DNA of 64,000 nucleotides, taken from Acholoe squamosa. Its lineage: Eukaryota > Annelida > Polychaeta > Phyllodocida > Polynoidae. A program made the translations under genes and the position numbers. The notes below the pieces were generated by a model, which did no database searches, was not told the DNA's origin, and worked only from the letters and a program-made list of their open reading frames with translations. Positions 54,801 to 64,000 of this stretch are shown in pieces. Position 1 is the stretch's first letter; every line of letters begins with the position of its first letter. The stretch covers positions 434,001 through 498,000 of the forward strand of contig OX439035.1 of NCBI GenBank assembly GCA_949317995.1, given 5' to 3'.

Positions 54801-57263
54801 TATAGGAGTGTGATACCTGAATGTTGGCCCTTGGTGGAGCAGTTTACAGCTCTGTGCTGCCCGGTGTGATGCCTCCAACTGAGGTATAATATTATACATA
54901 GTTATAGATATAGGAGTGTGATACCTGAATGTTGGCCCTTGGTGCAGCAGTTCACAGCTCTGTGCTGCCCGGTGTAATGCCTCAAACTGAGGTATAATAT
55001 TATACATAGTTATATATATATATAGAAGTGTGATACCTGAATGTTGGCCCTTGGTGCAGCAGTTCACAGCTCTGTGCTGCCCGGTGTAATGCCTCAAACT
55101 GAGGAATAATATTATACATAGTTATAGATATAGGAGTGTGATACCTGAATGTTGGCCCTTGGTGCAGCAGTTCACAGCTCTGTGCTGCCCAGTGTGATGC
55201 CTCAAACTGAGGTATAATATTATACATAGTTATATATATATATAGGAGTGTGATACCTGAATGTTGGCCCTTGGTGCAGCAGTTCACAGCTCTGTGCTGC
55301 CCAGTGTGATGCCTCAAACTGAGGTATAATATTATACATAGTTATATATATATATAGGAGTGTGATACCTGAATGTTGGCCCTTGGTGCAGCAGTTCACA
55401 GCTCTGTGCTGCCCGGTGTAATGCCTCAAACTGAGGTATAATATTATACATAGTTATAGATATAGGAGTGTGATACCTGAATGTTGGCCCTTGGTGCAGC
55501 AGTTCACAGCTGCGTGCTGCCCGGTGTGATGCCTCAAACTGAGAGGCTCGTGCACTGACGCTGACATCACGTAGTGCAGAGACATCCCGTCCATACGTGG
55601 CATCGTAACTAGCGGGCTGTGTGTCCTCCTGTCCTATAAACAGGCTCTCCACCTGTAAAACAATGTATCATGTCTATAAACAATACCATCTATCATGTCT
55701 ATAAACAATACAATCAATGTATCATGTCTATAAACAATACAATGTATCATGTCTATAAACAATACCATCTATCATGTCTATAAACAATACAATCAATGTA
55801 TCATGTCTATAAACAATACAATGTATCATGTCTATAAACAATACAATGTATCACGTCTATAAACAATACAATGTATCACGTCTATAAACAATACAATGTA
55901 TCATGTCTATAAACAATACAATGTATCATGTCTATAAACAATACAATCAATGTATCATGTCTATAAACAATAAAATGTACCATGTCTATAAACAATACAA
56001 TGTATCATGTCTATAAACAATACAATGTATCATGTCTATAAACAATACAATGTATCACGTCTATAAACAATACAATGTATCACGTCTATAAACAATACAA
56101 TGTATCATGTCTATAAACAATACAATGTATCATGTCTATAAACAATACAATCAATGTATCATGTCTATAAACAATACAATGTATCATGTCTATAAACAAT
56201 ACAATCAATGTATCATGTCTATAAACAATACAATGTATCACGTCTATAAACAATACAATGTATCATGTCTATAAACAATACCATGTATCATGTCTATAAA
56301 CAATACAATGTATCATGTCTATAAACAATACAATGTATCATGTCTATAAACAATACAATGTATCACGTCTATAAACAATACAATGTATCATGTCTATAAA
56401 CAATACAATGTATCATGTCTATAAACAATACAATCAATGTATCATGTCTATAAACAATACAATGTATCATGTCTATAAACAATACAATGTATCATGTCTA
56501 TAAACAATACAATGTATCACGTCTATAAACAATACAATGTATCATGTCTATAAACAATACCATGTATCATGTCTATAAACAATATAATGTATCATGTCTA
56601 TAAACAATACAATGTATCATGTCTATAAACAATACAATGTATCATGTCTATAAACAATACAATACAATGTATCATGTCTTTAACCAATACAATCAATGTA
56701 TTATGTCTATAAACAATACAATGTATCATGTCTATAAACAATACAATGTATCATGTCGTCCACCAGTATCTATGAAACACAACAATAACCACAATGTATC
56801 CATAAAACACAATAATACCTACAATGTATCCATAAAACACAATAATACCTACAATGTATCCATAAAACAGAAATCACTTGCAGCTTTAGTATGGTTATTC
56901 CAGTTACAACATTGTACACCACATAATGACAAAATTCAATGATATTAATCCCTAGGGTTAATCATTGCTTGGATTAGGTTGATTCAGTCACACTCATATG
57001 TTGCATAATGGACATATTGAAAGCATCCATACCTCATCCTCAGGGTTAACGATGGGCTCAGGATCATTGTCAAAGGGGTTGGTTTCAGAGATGGCATCAT
57101 AGCTGCCGAGGTGGTCTGTGGAGCAGGTGACAGGGTCGTTGTATGTGGTCTCAGAGTTGGTGATTAGTTTGGTATCCTCGTTAACATCATCAAAGTTGGA
57201 CGACTGGAGCGGTGTCTCACAGTGGTAGCCATCGCTGCAATCTGTGAGCTTGTCCTGGGACAT
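45856..57263 (-). CDS. Unrecognised conserved-looking multi-exon gene, at least 11 coding exons
   Basis: Exons on the minus strand: 57263-57033, 55652-55477, 54311-54147, 53358-53194, 52973-52744, 52302-52138, 51740-51622, about 49343-49040, 46794-46614, 46455-46311 and 45982-45856. Phases agree across the first seven, and across the last three. The product is about 670 residues. It starts MSQDKLTDCSDGYHCE and has an acidic N terminus with ETNPFDNDPEP. It continues with helical segments (QQESFGILFEEFWPKATVEA, DRASVWLRDHGDLRLLNC) and a basic-aromatic stretch (WVDRWLRDRFFLLRVYYL). Later parts are strand-like (RPRALFLRVAYVLPTEG, YGAVRVHVTRYPGDLLGIVV), and the end is acidic, ADEYDTLNDPSCCNVQ. No transmembrane segment or signal peptide is obvious. 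I do not recognise the family. Exon 8 fits only if the acceptor is CAGAG/TTC, and the phase from exon 8 to exon 9 does not match, so an exon in 46,795-49,039 is probably missing. Confidence 0.75.
46795..49039 (-). other. Large intron, probably holding an unrecognised exon
   Basis: The flanking exons end in phase 1 and begin in phase 0, so a coding segment of length 2 modulo 3 is expected here. A minus-strand frame at 48082-47894 ends in a plausible donor (CTTAAG/GTGAAG) with the correct outgoing phase, but I could not find an acceptor with the right incoming phase. A short 15-17-bp repeat (AGTTGCTAAGAGAAGCGC) lies at about 47,260-47,325. Confidence 0.45.
49344..50085 (-). other. Intron part, no feature recognised
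   Basis: Between exon 8 and the 38-bp array. A repeated string GGACCTCTCC/CCTACCCACCACC occurs twice near 49,940-50,040. No exon could be supported. Confidence 0.4.
50086..51135. repeat. 38-bp intronic minisatellite, about 27 copies
   Basis: Units have the core TTAACCCTTTATGGATGGCA followed by TGATGCATTGATGCACAC. Two subtypes alternate (GCATGG with TTTCTGCACAG, and GGATGG with TTGATGCACA). It lies in the intron between exons 7 and 8. Confidence 0.92.
51778..51836. repeat. TA dinucleotide microsatellite, about 29 repeats
   Basis: An uninterrupted TA run in the intron upstream of exon 7 on the minus strand. Confidence 0.95.
52425..52790 (-). repeat. 45-bp minisatellite, about eight copies of the exon 5 end plus 5' splice site
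   Basis: The true exon end encodes NSSLTHTPLKG and stops at AAAAG/GTAAGC (52744/52743). The same 45 bp, including the donor, repeats seven more times into the intron. A period of 15 codons keeps the frame open through the copies, so intron retention would add repeats of a 15-residue unit without meeting a stop inside the array. Confidence 0.9.
53359..54146 (-). other. Intron 3, no feature recognised
   Basis: Donor TTTAG/GTGAGT and acceptor TTTTTGCAG bound this intron. It holds no recognisable gene or repeat. Confidence 0.6.
54284..54445 (-). repeat. 115-bp duplication of the exon 3 start plus 3' splice site
   Basis: On the minus strand the acceptor CCCCCTCAG and the first 29 or so exon bases (TGTGGAGCAGCT to GCTAAGA) are present at the true exon (to 54311) and again about 115 bp upstream (54399-54430). 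Parts of a third copy are seen near 54,500-54,530. Confidence 0.8.
54780..55545 (-). repeat. 108/112-bp minisatellite, seven copies of the exon 2 end plus 5' splice site
   Basis: The motif TGATACCTGAATGTTGGCCC lies at 54811, 54919, 55031, 55139, 55251, 55363 and 55471. The last is the true exon end (ACATTCAG/GTATCA on the minus strand, exon to 55477). Each unit has about 70 bp of exon and about 40 bp of intron. The copies in the intron keep both the exon sequence and the donor. Confidence 0.92.
55660..56870. repeat. 25-bp intronic minisatellite, about 43 copies, with a variant at the right end
   Basis: The unit has the core TATCATGTCTATAAACAATA. A 29-bp form has four added bases (TCAA). From 56,760 to 56,870 a related 29/30-bp unit (AATACCTACAATGTATCC) follows. 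The array starts about 10 bp upstream of the exon 2 acceptor. Confidence 0.92.
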
Positions 57264-57510
57264 CCTTACCTAGCTCTGTAACACATAAATGTACAACATG
57301 TAAATACACTATATAGTATAACACAGACAGGAAGTTCCTACTAGCGGCTGCAGTCTGTGAGCTTGTCCTGGGACATCCTTAATTAGCTCTGTAACACATA
57401 AATGTACAACATGTAAATACACTATATAGTATAACACAGACAGGAAGTTCCTACTAGTGACTGCAGTCTGTGAGCTTGTCCAGGGACATCCTTAACTAGC
57501 TCAGTACACA
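57236..57510 (-). repeat. 113-bp tandem copies of the start-codon region
   Basis: CTGTGAGCTTGTCC with the ATG complement recurs at 57242, 57355 and 57468. The copy at 57242 is the true exon 1. Each unit also has an acceptor-like TTATGTGTTACAG before the ATG. The two upstream copies read the same first 10 or so residues (MSQDKLTDCS or MSLDKLTDCS) and then stop. Confidence 0.88.
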
Positions 57511-57512
57511 GC

Positions 57513-58690
57513 ATGTACATCAGTCCCCAGCACACAGCATGTCCATCAGCCTCCAGTACACAGCATGTCCATCAGTCCCCCAGTACACAGCATGTCCATC
57601 AGTCCCCAGTACACAGCATGTCCATCAGTCCCCCAGTACACAGCATGTCCATCAGTCCCCAGTACACAGCATGTCCATCAGTCCCACAGTACACAGCATG
57701 TCCATCAGTCCCCAGTACACAGCATGTCCATCAGTCCCTCAGTACACAGCATGTCCATCAGTCCCAGTACACAGCATGGCCATCAGTCCCCAGTACACAG
57801 CGTGTCCATCAGTCCCCAGTACACAGCATGTCCATCAGTCCCCCAGTACACAGCATGTCCATCAGCCCCCAGCACACAGCATGTCCATCAGTCCCCAGTA
57901 CACAGCATGTCCATCAGTCCCCCAGTACACAGCATGTCCATCAGCCCCCCAGTACACAGCATGTCCATCAGTCCCCAGCACACAGCATGTCCATCAGCCC
58001 CCAGTACACAGCATGTCCATCAGTCCCCCAGTACACAGCATGTCCATCAGTCCCACAGTACACAGCATGTCCATCAGTCCCCAGTACACAGCATGTCCAT
58101 CAGCCCCCAGCACACAGCATGTCCATCAGTCCCCAGCACACAGCATGTCCATCAGCCCCCCACTACACAGCGTGTCCATCAGTCCCCCAGTACACAGCGT
58201 GTCCATCAGTCCCCAGTACACAGCATGTCCATCAGTCCCCCAGTACACAGCATGTCCATCAGTCCCCAGTACATAGCATGTCCATCAGTCCCCAGTACAC
58301 AGCGTGTCTATCAGTCCCCCAGTACACAGCATGTCCATCAGTCCCCAGTACACAGCATGTCCATCAGTCCCCCAGTACACAGCATGTCCATCAGTCCCCA
58401 GTACACAGCATGTCCATCAGTCCCCAGTACACAGCATGTCCATCAGTCCCCCAGTACACAGCATGTCCATCAGCCCCCAGTACACAGCATGTCCATCAGT
58501 CCCCAGTACACAGCATGTCCATCAGTCCCACAGTACACAGCATGTCCATCAGTCCCACAGTACACAGCATGTCCATCAGCCCCCAGTACACAGCATGTCC
58601 ATCAGTCCCACAGTACACAGCATGTCCATCAGTCCCCAGTACACAGCATGTCCATCAGTGCCCCAGTACACAGCATGTCCATCACATGCC
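57513..58690. repeat. 25-27-bp minisatellite, about 45 copies
   Basis: The unit has the core CAGTACACAGCATGTCCATC followed by AGTCCC. Variation lies mainly in the number of C. All three forward frames stay open over hundreds of codons, which is an effect of the repeat and not a sign of a gene. Confidence 0.93.
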
Positions 58691-58838
58691 CAGCCCTCAG
58701 CCATACAGCATGTAATTTTGGCCTGGTTCCTTTACTCTAAGACCTTTCAGTCCCCCCATGTGCCCTATATCCCCATGTCACCGCAAATAACCCTAGCTCA
58801 CCCCGGTTAGCCTCATTGATCGACTCCCAAACCGGTCT
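58691..58838. other. Short spacer
   Basis: Unique sequence between two minisatellites with no gene seen. Confidence 0.5.
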
Positions 58839-59710
58839 TTGTACCACCCCCCCACACACACACGTCTAATACCCTCCTCTGCCCTGCCTCCCAACCTCCA
58901 GTCCACTACTTCCCACCGCCCCCCCCCTGTCCCCTGCCCTCGTCTGCTTCTCCCTACTCCCCTACTGCCTGCACTGATACACTGCTCCCCTCCAACCTCC
59001 ATGCTGCACCTTCCTGCCCTCACTTCCCTCTTTGCCTTCCTCACCCTTTCTGCCCTCCTCCCCTTTCTGCCCTCCCCCCCCCTTCTGCCTGCCTCCCCTT
59101 CCTGCCCTCCTCCCCTTTCTGCCCTCCCCCCTTTCTGCCCTCCTCCCCTTTCTGCCCTCCTCCCCTTTCTGCCCTCCTCCCCCTTCCTGCCTTCCTCCCC
59201 TTTCCGCCCTCCTCCCCTTTTCTGCCCTCCTCCCCTTTCTGCCCTCCTCCCCTTTTCTGCCCTCCTCCCCCTTCCTGCCCTCCTCCACTTTCTGCCCTCC
59301 TCCCCTTTTCTGCCCTCCTCCCCTTTCTGCCCTCCTCCCCTTCCTGCCCTCCTACCCTTTCTGCACTCCTCCCCCTGTCTGCCCTTCTCCCCTTTCTGCC
59401 ATCCTCCCCGTTTTGCCCTCCTCCCCTTTCTGCCTTCCTCTCCCTTTCTGCCCTCCTCCCCCTTCCTGCCCTCCTCCCCTTTCTGCCCTCCTCCCCCTTT
59501 CTGCCCTCCTCCCCCTTCCTGCCCTCCTCCCCTTTCTGCCCTCCTCCCCCTTCCTGCCCTCCTCCCCTTTCTGCCCTCCTCCCCTTTCTGCCCTCCTCCC
59601 CCTTCCTGCCCTCCTCCCCTTTCTGCCCTCCTCCCCTTTCTGCCCTCCTCCCCCTTCCTGCCCTCCTCCCCTGCATGCCCTCCTCCCCTGTACGCCCCTT
59701 TGTACCTGAC
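58839..59710. repeat. Pyrimidine-rich 16-18-bp minisatellite
   Basis: The plus strand is built from CCTCCCCTTTCTGCCCT-type units for more than 650 bp (about 59,040-59,700), preceded by a less regular C/T-rich stretch. Strand asymmetry is extreme, with almost all purines on the minus strand. Long open frames on both strands are low-complexity artefacts. Confidence 0.9.
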
Positions 59711-60165
59711 AGCCAATATTAGCCACTCAGAGACCAACATGAAAAGACCCTGCGGAACAGACCTTTTCATGACACAGTGTAATCTGTGAGTGATTGCCTG
59801 GCACCGAGGCCCATTCAGTTGTCAGGGGTGAAGTATATTGGTATGGAAACAGGCCATAGACGACGTAGATTGAATGAAGGCTTCAAGGAAAATGTTGTCA
59901 TTTACTTTTGGCAGCCCATGGAGGCCCTCCCAATAGAATGTTCCCTAGGTGAGTGGAAGTGTAGAAAGGACTGAGGGAGAGTGGACTAAGGGCTGTTGTC
60001 ATCAAGTGTCAGCACTCTATACTAGGCTCACCTTGTCTGATCATTGTTGTATCCCCATCTCTTCACGTTCTCTGAAACTAGGGACTTTTCATCTGCTAGA
60101 TCAAAGGCTAGAAATATTTTTGTTTTCAACGTTTTGATGCTAAGCATAGTGTAGCCATGCATCCT
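59711..60165. other. Spacer, no gene recognised
   Basis: Unique-looking DNA with short open frames. I could not support an exon. Confidence 0.4.
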
Positions 60166-61632
60166 TCACTCAACAGATACAAAGACAGAGAACCCAGTCA
60201 TTGTATCAGCAGATACACAGACAGAGGACCCGGTCATTGTATCAGCAGATACACAGACAGAGGACCCGGTCATTGTATCAGCAGATACACTGACAGAGAA
60301 CCCGGTCATTGTATCAGCAGATACACAGACAGAGAACCCGGTCATTGACAGAGGACAAGGTTATTGTATCAGCAGATAAACAGACAGAGGACAAGGTTAT
60401 TGTATCAGCAGATAAACAGACAGAGGACAAGGTTATTGTATCAGCAGATAAACAGACAGAGGACCCGGTCATTGTATCAGCAGATACAAAGACAGAGAAC
60501 ATAGTCATTGTATCAGCAGATACACAGACAGAGGACAAGGTTAGTGTATCAGCAGATAAACAGACAGAGGACCAGGACATTGTATCAGCAGATAAACAGA
60601 CAGAGGACAAGATTAGTGTATCAGCAGATAAACAGACAGAGGACAAGGTTATTGTATCAGCAGATAAACAGACAGAGGACAAGGTTATTTTATCAGCAGA
60701 TAAACAGACAGAGGACAAGGTTATTGTATCAGCAGATAAACAGACAGAGGACCAGGACATTGTATCAGCAGATAAACAGACAGAGGACAAGATTAGTGTA
60801 TCAGCAGATAAACAGACAGAGGACAAGGTTATTGTATCAGCAGATAAACAGACAGAGGACCAGGACATTGTATCAGCAGATAAACAGACAGAGGACAAGG
60901 TTATTGTATCAGCAGATACACAGACAGAGGACAAGGTTATTGTATCAGCAGATAAACAGACAGAGGACAAGGTTAGTGTATCAGCAGATACACAGACAGA
61001 GGACCCGGTCATTGTATCAGCAGATAAACAGACAGAGGACAAGGTTATTGTATCAGCAGATACACAGACAGAGGACAAGGTTATTGTATCAGCAGATAAA
61101 CAGACAGAGGACAAGGTTAGTGTATCAGCAGATACACAGACAGAGGACCAGGACATTGTAACAGCAGATAAACAGACAGAGGACAAGGTTAGTGTATCAG
61201 CAGATACACAGACAGAGGACCAGGACATTGTATCAGCAGATACTCTGACAGAGAACCCAGTCATTGTATCAGCACATACACTGGCAGAGAACCAGGACAT
61301 TGTATCAGCAGATAAACAGACAGAGGACCTGGTCATTGTATCAGCAGATACACAGACAGAGGACAAGATTAGTGTATCAGCAGATAAACAGACAGAGGAC
61401 AAGGACATTGTAACAGCAGATACTCTGACAGAGAACCCAGTCATTGTATCAGCAGATACACAGACAGAGGACCTGGTCATTGTATCAGCAGATACACAGA
61501 CAGAGGACCAGGACATTGTATCAGCAGATACTCTGACAGAGGACCCGGTAATTGTATCAGCAGATACACAGACAGAGGACCTGGTCATTGTATCAGCAGA
61601 TACACAGACAGAGGACCCGGTCATTGTTTCAG
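60166..61632. repeat. 36-bp minisatellite, about 40 copies
   Basis: The unit has the core GTATCAGCAGATACACAGAC followed by AGAGGACCCGGTCATT. It is unrelated in sequence to the 8-41 kb satellite despite the same length. A 490-codon frame (60,309-61,781) encodes a 12-residue unit like VSADTQTEDKVI, and both strands are open because 36 is a multiple of three. Confidence 0.92.
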
Positions 61633-61721
61633 CAGGATATAGAGTGGTCTATAGGGAGCACTTCACTCTGCCTCAGCCCGGCCCTGGTCCTACAAGTTCT
61701 CCCTGCACCTACACCAATAAG
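61633..61721 (+). other. Possible exon at the end of the 36-bp minisatellite
   Basis: The last degenerate unit reads ATTGTTTCAG/CAGGATATAG, an acceptor-like junction. The following 89 bp (YREHFTLPQPGPGPTSSPC and CTYTNK) ends in AATAAG/GTAGTG, a donor-like junction. If real, the minisatellite is another amplified splice junction. There is no other support. Confidence 0.25.
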
Positions 61722-61789
61722 GTAGTGCTATGGTGTAATATGGTAATGTTGATGTCTCCGAGACATATTGAAAGTTATTGACAGGTGGA

Positions 61790-64000
61790 GTATAGAGGGT
61801 AGGATGACATGGTGTAATTTGTTGGGGTATGGCAGATGACATGGTGCAGTGTGTTGGAGAAGGGAGGGGAGGATGGCAAGGTGCAGTGTGTTGGGGTATG
61901 GAGGATGACATGGTGCAGTGTGTTGGAGTATGGAGGATGCCATGGTGTAGTGTGTTGGAGTATGGTGGATGACATGGTGTAGTGTGTTGGAGTATGGAGG
62001 GGAGGATGACATAGTGCAGTGTGTTGGAGTATGGAGGATGACATGGTGTAGTGTGTTGGAGTATGGAGGGGAGGATGACATGGTGCAGTGTGTTGGAGTA
62101 TGGAGGATGACATGGTGCAGTGTGTTGCAGTATGGAGGATGACATGGGGTAGTGTGTTGGAGTATGGAGGGGAGGATGACATGGTGCAGTGTGTTGGAGT
62201 ATGGAGGATGACATGGTGTAGTGTGTTGGAGTATGGAGGATGACATGGTGTAGTGTGTTGGAGTATGGTGGATGACATGGTGTAGTGTGTTGGAGTATGG
62301 AGGATGACATGGTGCAGTGTGTTGGAGTATGGAGGATGACATGGTGTAGTGTGTTGGAGAATGGAGGATGACATGGTGCAGTGTGTTGGAGTGTGGAGGA
62401 TGACATGGTGCAGCGTGTTGGAGTATGGAGGGGAGGATGACATGGTGTAGTGTGTTGGAGTATGGAGGATGACATGGTGTAGTGTGTTGGAGTATGGACG
62501 ATGACATGGTGCAGTGTGTTGGAGTATGGAGGATGACATGGTGTAGTGTGTTGGAGTATGGAGGATGACATGGTGCAGTGTGTTGGAGTATGGAGGATGA
62601 CATGGTGTAGTGTGTTGGAGTATGGAGGGGAAGATGACATGGTGTAGTATGTTGGGGTATGGAGGATGACATGGTGCAGTGTGTTGGAGTATGGAGGATG
62701 ACATGGTGCAGTGTGTTGGAGTATGGTGGATGACATGGTGTAGTGTGTTGGAGTATGGAGGATGACATGGTGTAGTGTGTTGGGGTATGGAGGATGACAT
62801 GGTGCAGTGTGTTGGAGTATGGAGGATGACATGGTGCAGCGTGTTGGAGTATGGTGGACGACATGGTTTAGTGTGTTGGAGTATGGTGGATGACATGGTG
62901 TAGTGTGTTGGAGTATGGAGGATGACATGGTGCAGTGTGTTGGAGTATGGAGGATGACATGGTGCAGTGTGTTGGAGTATGGAGGATGACATGGTGCAGT
63001 GTGTTGGAGTATGGAAGGGAGGATGACATGGTGTAGTGTGTTGGAGTATGGAGGATGACATGGTGTAGTGTGTTGGAGTATGGAGGATGACATGGTGTAG
63101 TGTGTTGGAGTAGGGAGGGGAGGATGACATGGTGTAGTGTGTTGGAGTATGGAGGATGACATGGTGTAGTGTGTTGGAGTATGGAGGATGACATGGTGCA
63201 GTGTGCTAGAGTATGGTGGATGACATGGTGCAGTGTGTTGGAGTATGGAGGATTCCATGGTGCAGTGTGTTGGAGTATGGAGGGGAGGATGACATGGTGT
63301 AGTGTGTTGGAGTATGGTGGATGACATGGTGCAGTGTGTTAGAGTATGGTGGATGACATGGTGCAGTGTGTTAGAGTATGGTGGATGACATGGTGCAGTG
63401 TGTTGGAGTAGGGAGGGGAGGATGACATGGTGCAGTGTGTTGGAGTATGGAGGATGACATGGTGCAGTGTGTTGGAGTATGGTGGATGACATGGTGCAGT
63501 GTGTTAGAGTATGGTGGATGACATGGTGCAGTGTGTTGGAGTAGGGAGGGGAGGATGACATGGTGTAGTGTGTTGGAGTATGGAGGATGACATGGTGCAG
63601 TGTGTTGGAGTATGGAGGATGACATGGTGCAGTGTGTTAGAGTATGGTGGATGACATGGTGCAGTGTGTTGGAGTATGGAGGGGAGGATGACATGGTGTA
63701 GTGTGTTGGAGTATGGAGGATGACATGGTGTAGTGTGTTGGGGTATGGAGGATGACATGGTGTAGTGTGTTGGAGTATGGAGGATGAAATAGTGTAATGT
63801 GTTGGAGTATGGAGGATGACATGGTGCAGTGTGTTGGAGTATGGTGGATGACATGGTGCAGTGTGTTGGAGTATGGTGGATGACATGGTGCAGTGTGTTA
63901 GAGTATGGTGGATGACATGGTGCAGTGTGTTGGAGTATGGTGGATGACATGGTGCAGTGTGTTGGAGTATGGTGGATGACATGGTGCAGTGTGTTAGAAT
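61790..64000. repeat. 32-bp minisatellite reaching the window end, about 66 copies
   Basis: The unit has the core GTGTTGGAGTATGGAGGATG followed by ACATGGTGCAGT. A 37-bp form has an added GGGGA-type block. Minus-strand frames are open over hundreds of codons in all three frames, which reflects the absence of stop triplets in the unit and not coding. Confidence 0.93.

Noticed and set aside
57513-58810. Long Ser/Pro/His frames (up to 400 codons) in three forward frames
   Set aside because: These are the translation of a 25-27-bp repeat. Three overlapping frames cannot all be coding, and none has splice or start support.
58793-59789. Gly/Arg/Glu-rich or Pro-rich frames of more than 300 codons
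   Set aside because: They arise from a purine/pyrimidine-biased minisatellite and carry no domain.
60309-61781. 490-codon plus-strand frame and 436-codon minus-strand frame
   Set aside because: Both are products of a 36-bp minisatellite. The frame is open on both strands, and there is no independent sign of coding apart from a weak possible exon at its end.
61690-63982. 623-codon minus-strand frame and others rich in His, Thr and Pro
   Set aside because: The 32-bp unit has no stop in any minus-strand frame. All three frames are open.

Overview
The window is animal nuclear DNA. It has spliced genes with GT-AG introns, a tRNA-derived SINE, LTR and non-LTR retrotransposons, inverted-repeat elements, and an extreme load of tandem repeats. 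By my estimate about 25 kb, close to 40 percent, is minisatellite or satellite. Retroposon tails of the type '...aaatggcg-ttaaac...' followed by ACTC repeats suggest a lophotrochozoan, most likely a mollusc. That taxonomic call is inference. There is no sign of bacterial, organellar or exogenous viral sequence.

Layout. 0.3-1.8 kb: a SINE, a 586-bp palindromic element and a MITE. 1.9-4.5 kb, plus strand: the C-terminal exons of HROB (homologous recombination OB-fold protein, partner of the MCM8-MCM9 helicase), with tandem repeats growing from its exon edges. 4.5-8.2 kb: minisatellites, one built from a retroposon tail, and an inverted-repeat element. 8.25-41.8 kb: a giant array of a 36-bp satellite (with a 31-bp variant). 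Inside it lie a decayed Ty3-type LTR element (X, 10.26-19.48 kb), a 5'-truncated LINE (20.6-24.0 kb), a nearly intact Ty3-type element (B, 24.34-29.30 kb), a small MITE (32.4 kb), a nearly identical 2,460-bp duplication, and the 3' part of a second LTR-element piece in reverse (Y, 38.4-40.5 kb). 41.8-57.3 kb: a minus-strand gene of at least 11 coding exons (about 670 residues) that I do not recognise, with a long 3' region containing two MITEs. 57.5-64.0 kb: five kinds of minisatellite with little else.

Two patterns stand out. First, at least seven tandem repeats start exactly at exon edges and carry copies of a 5' splice site, a 3' splice site, a start codon or a stop codon. They occur in both genes, so amplification of splice junctions seems to recur in this genome. 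Second, X and Y appear to be two halves of one LTR insertion separated by a 21-kb inversion. Their outer LTR ends share the 4-bp target duplication GTAA, the satellite changes orientation exactly at the breakpoints, the two pieces share a 1.65-kb inverted duplication, and undoing the inversion restores the 36-bp satellite phase to within 1-3 bp. This fits an inversion by staggered breaks.
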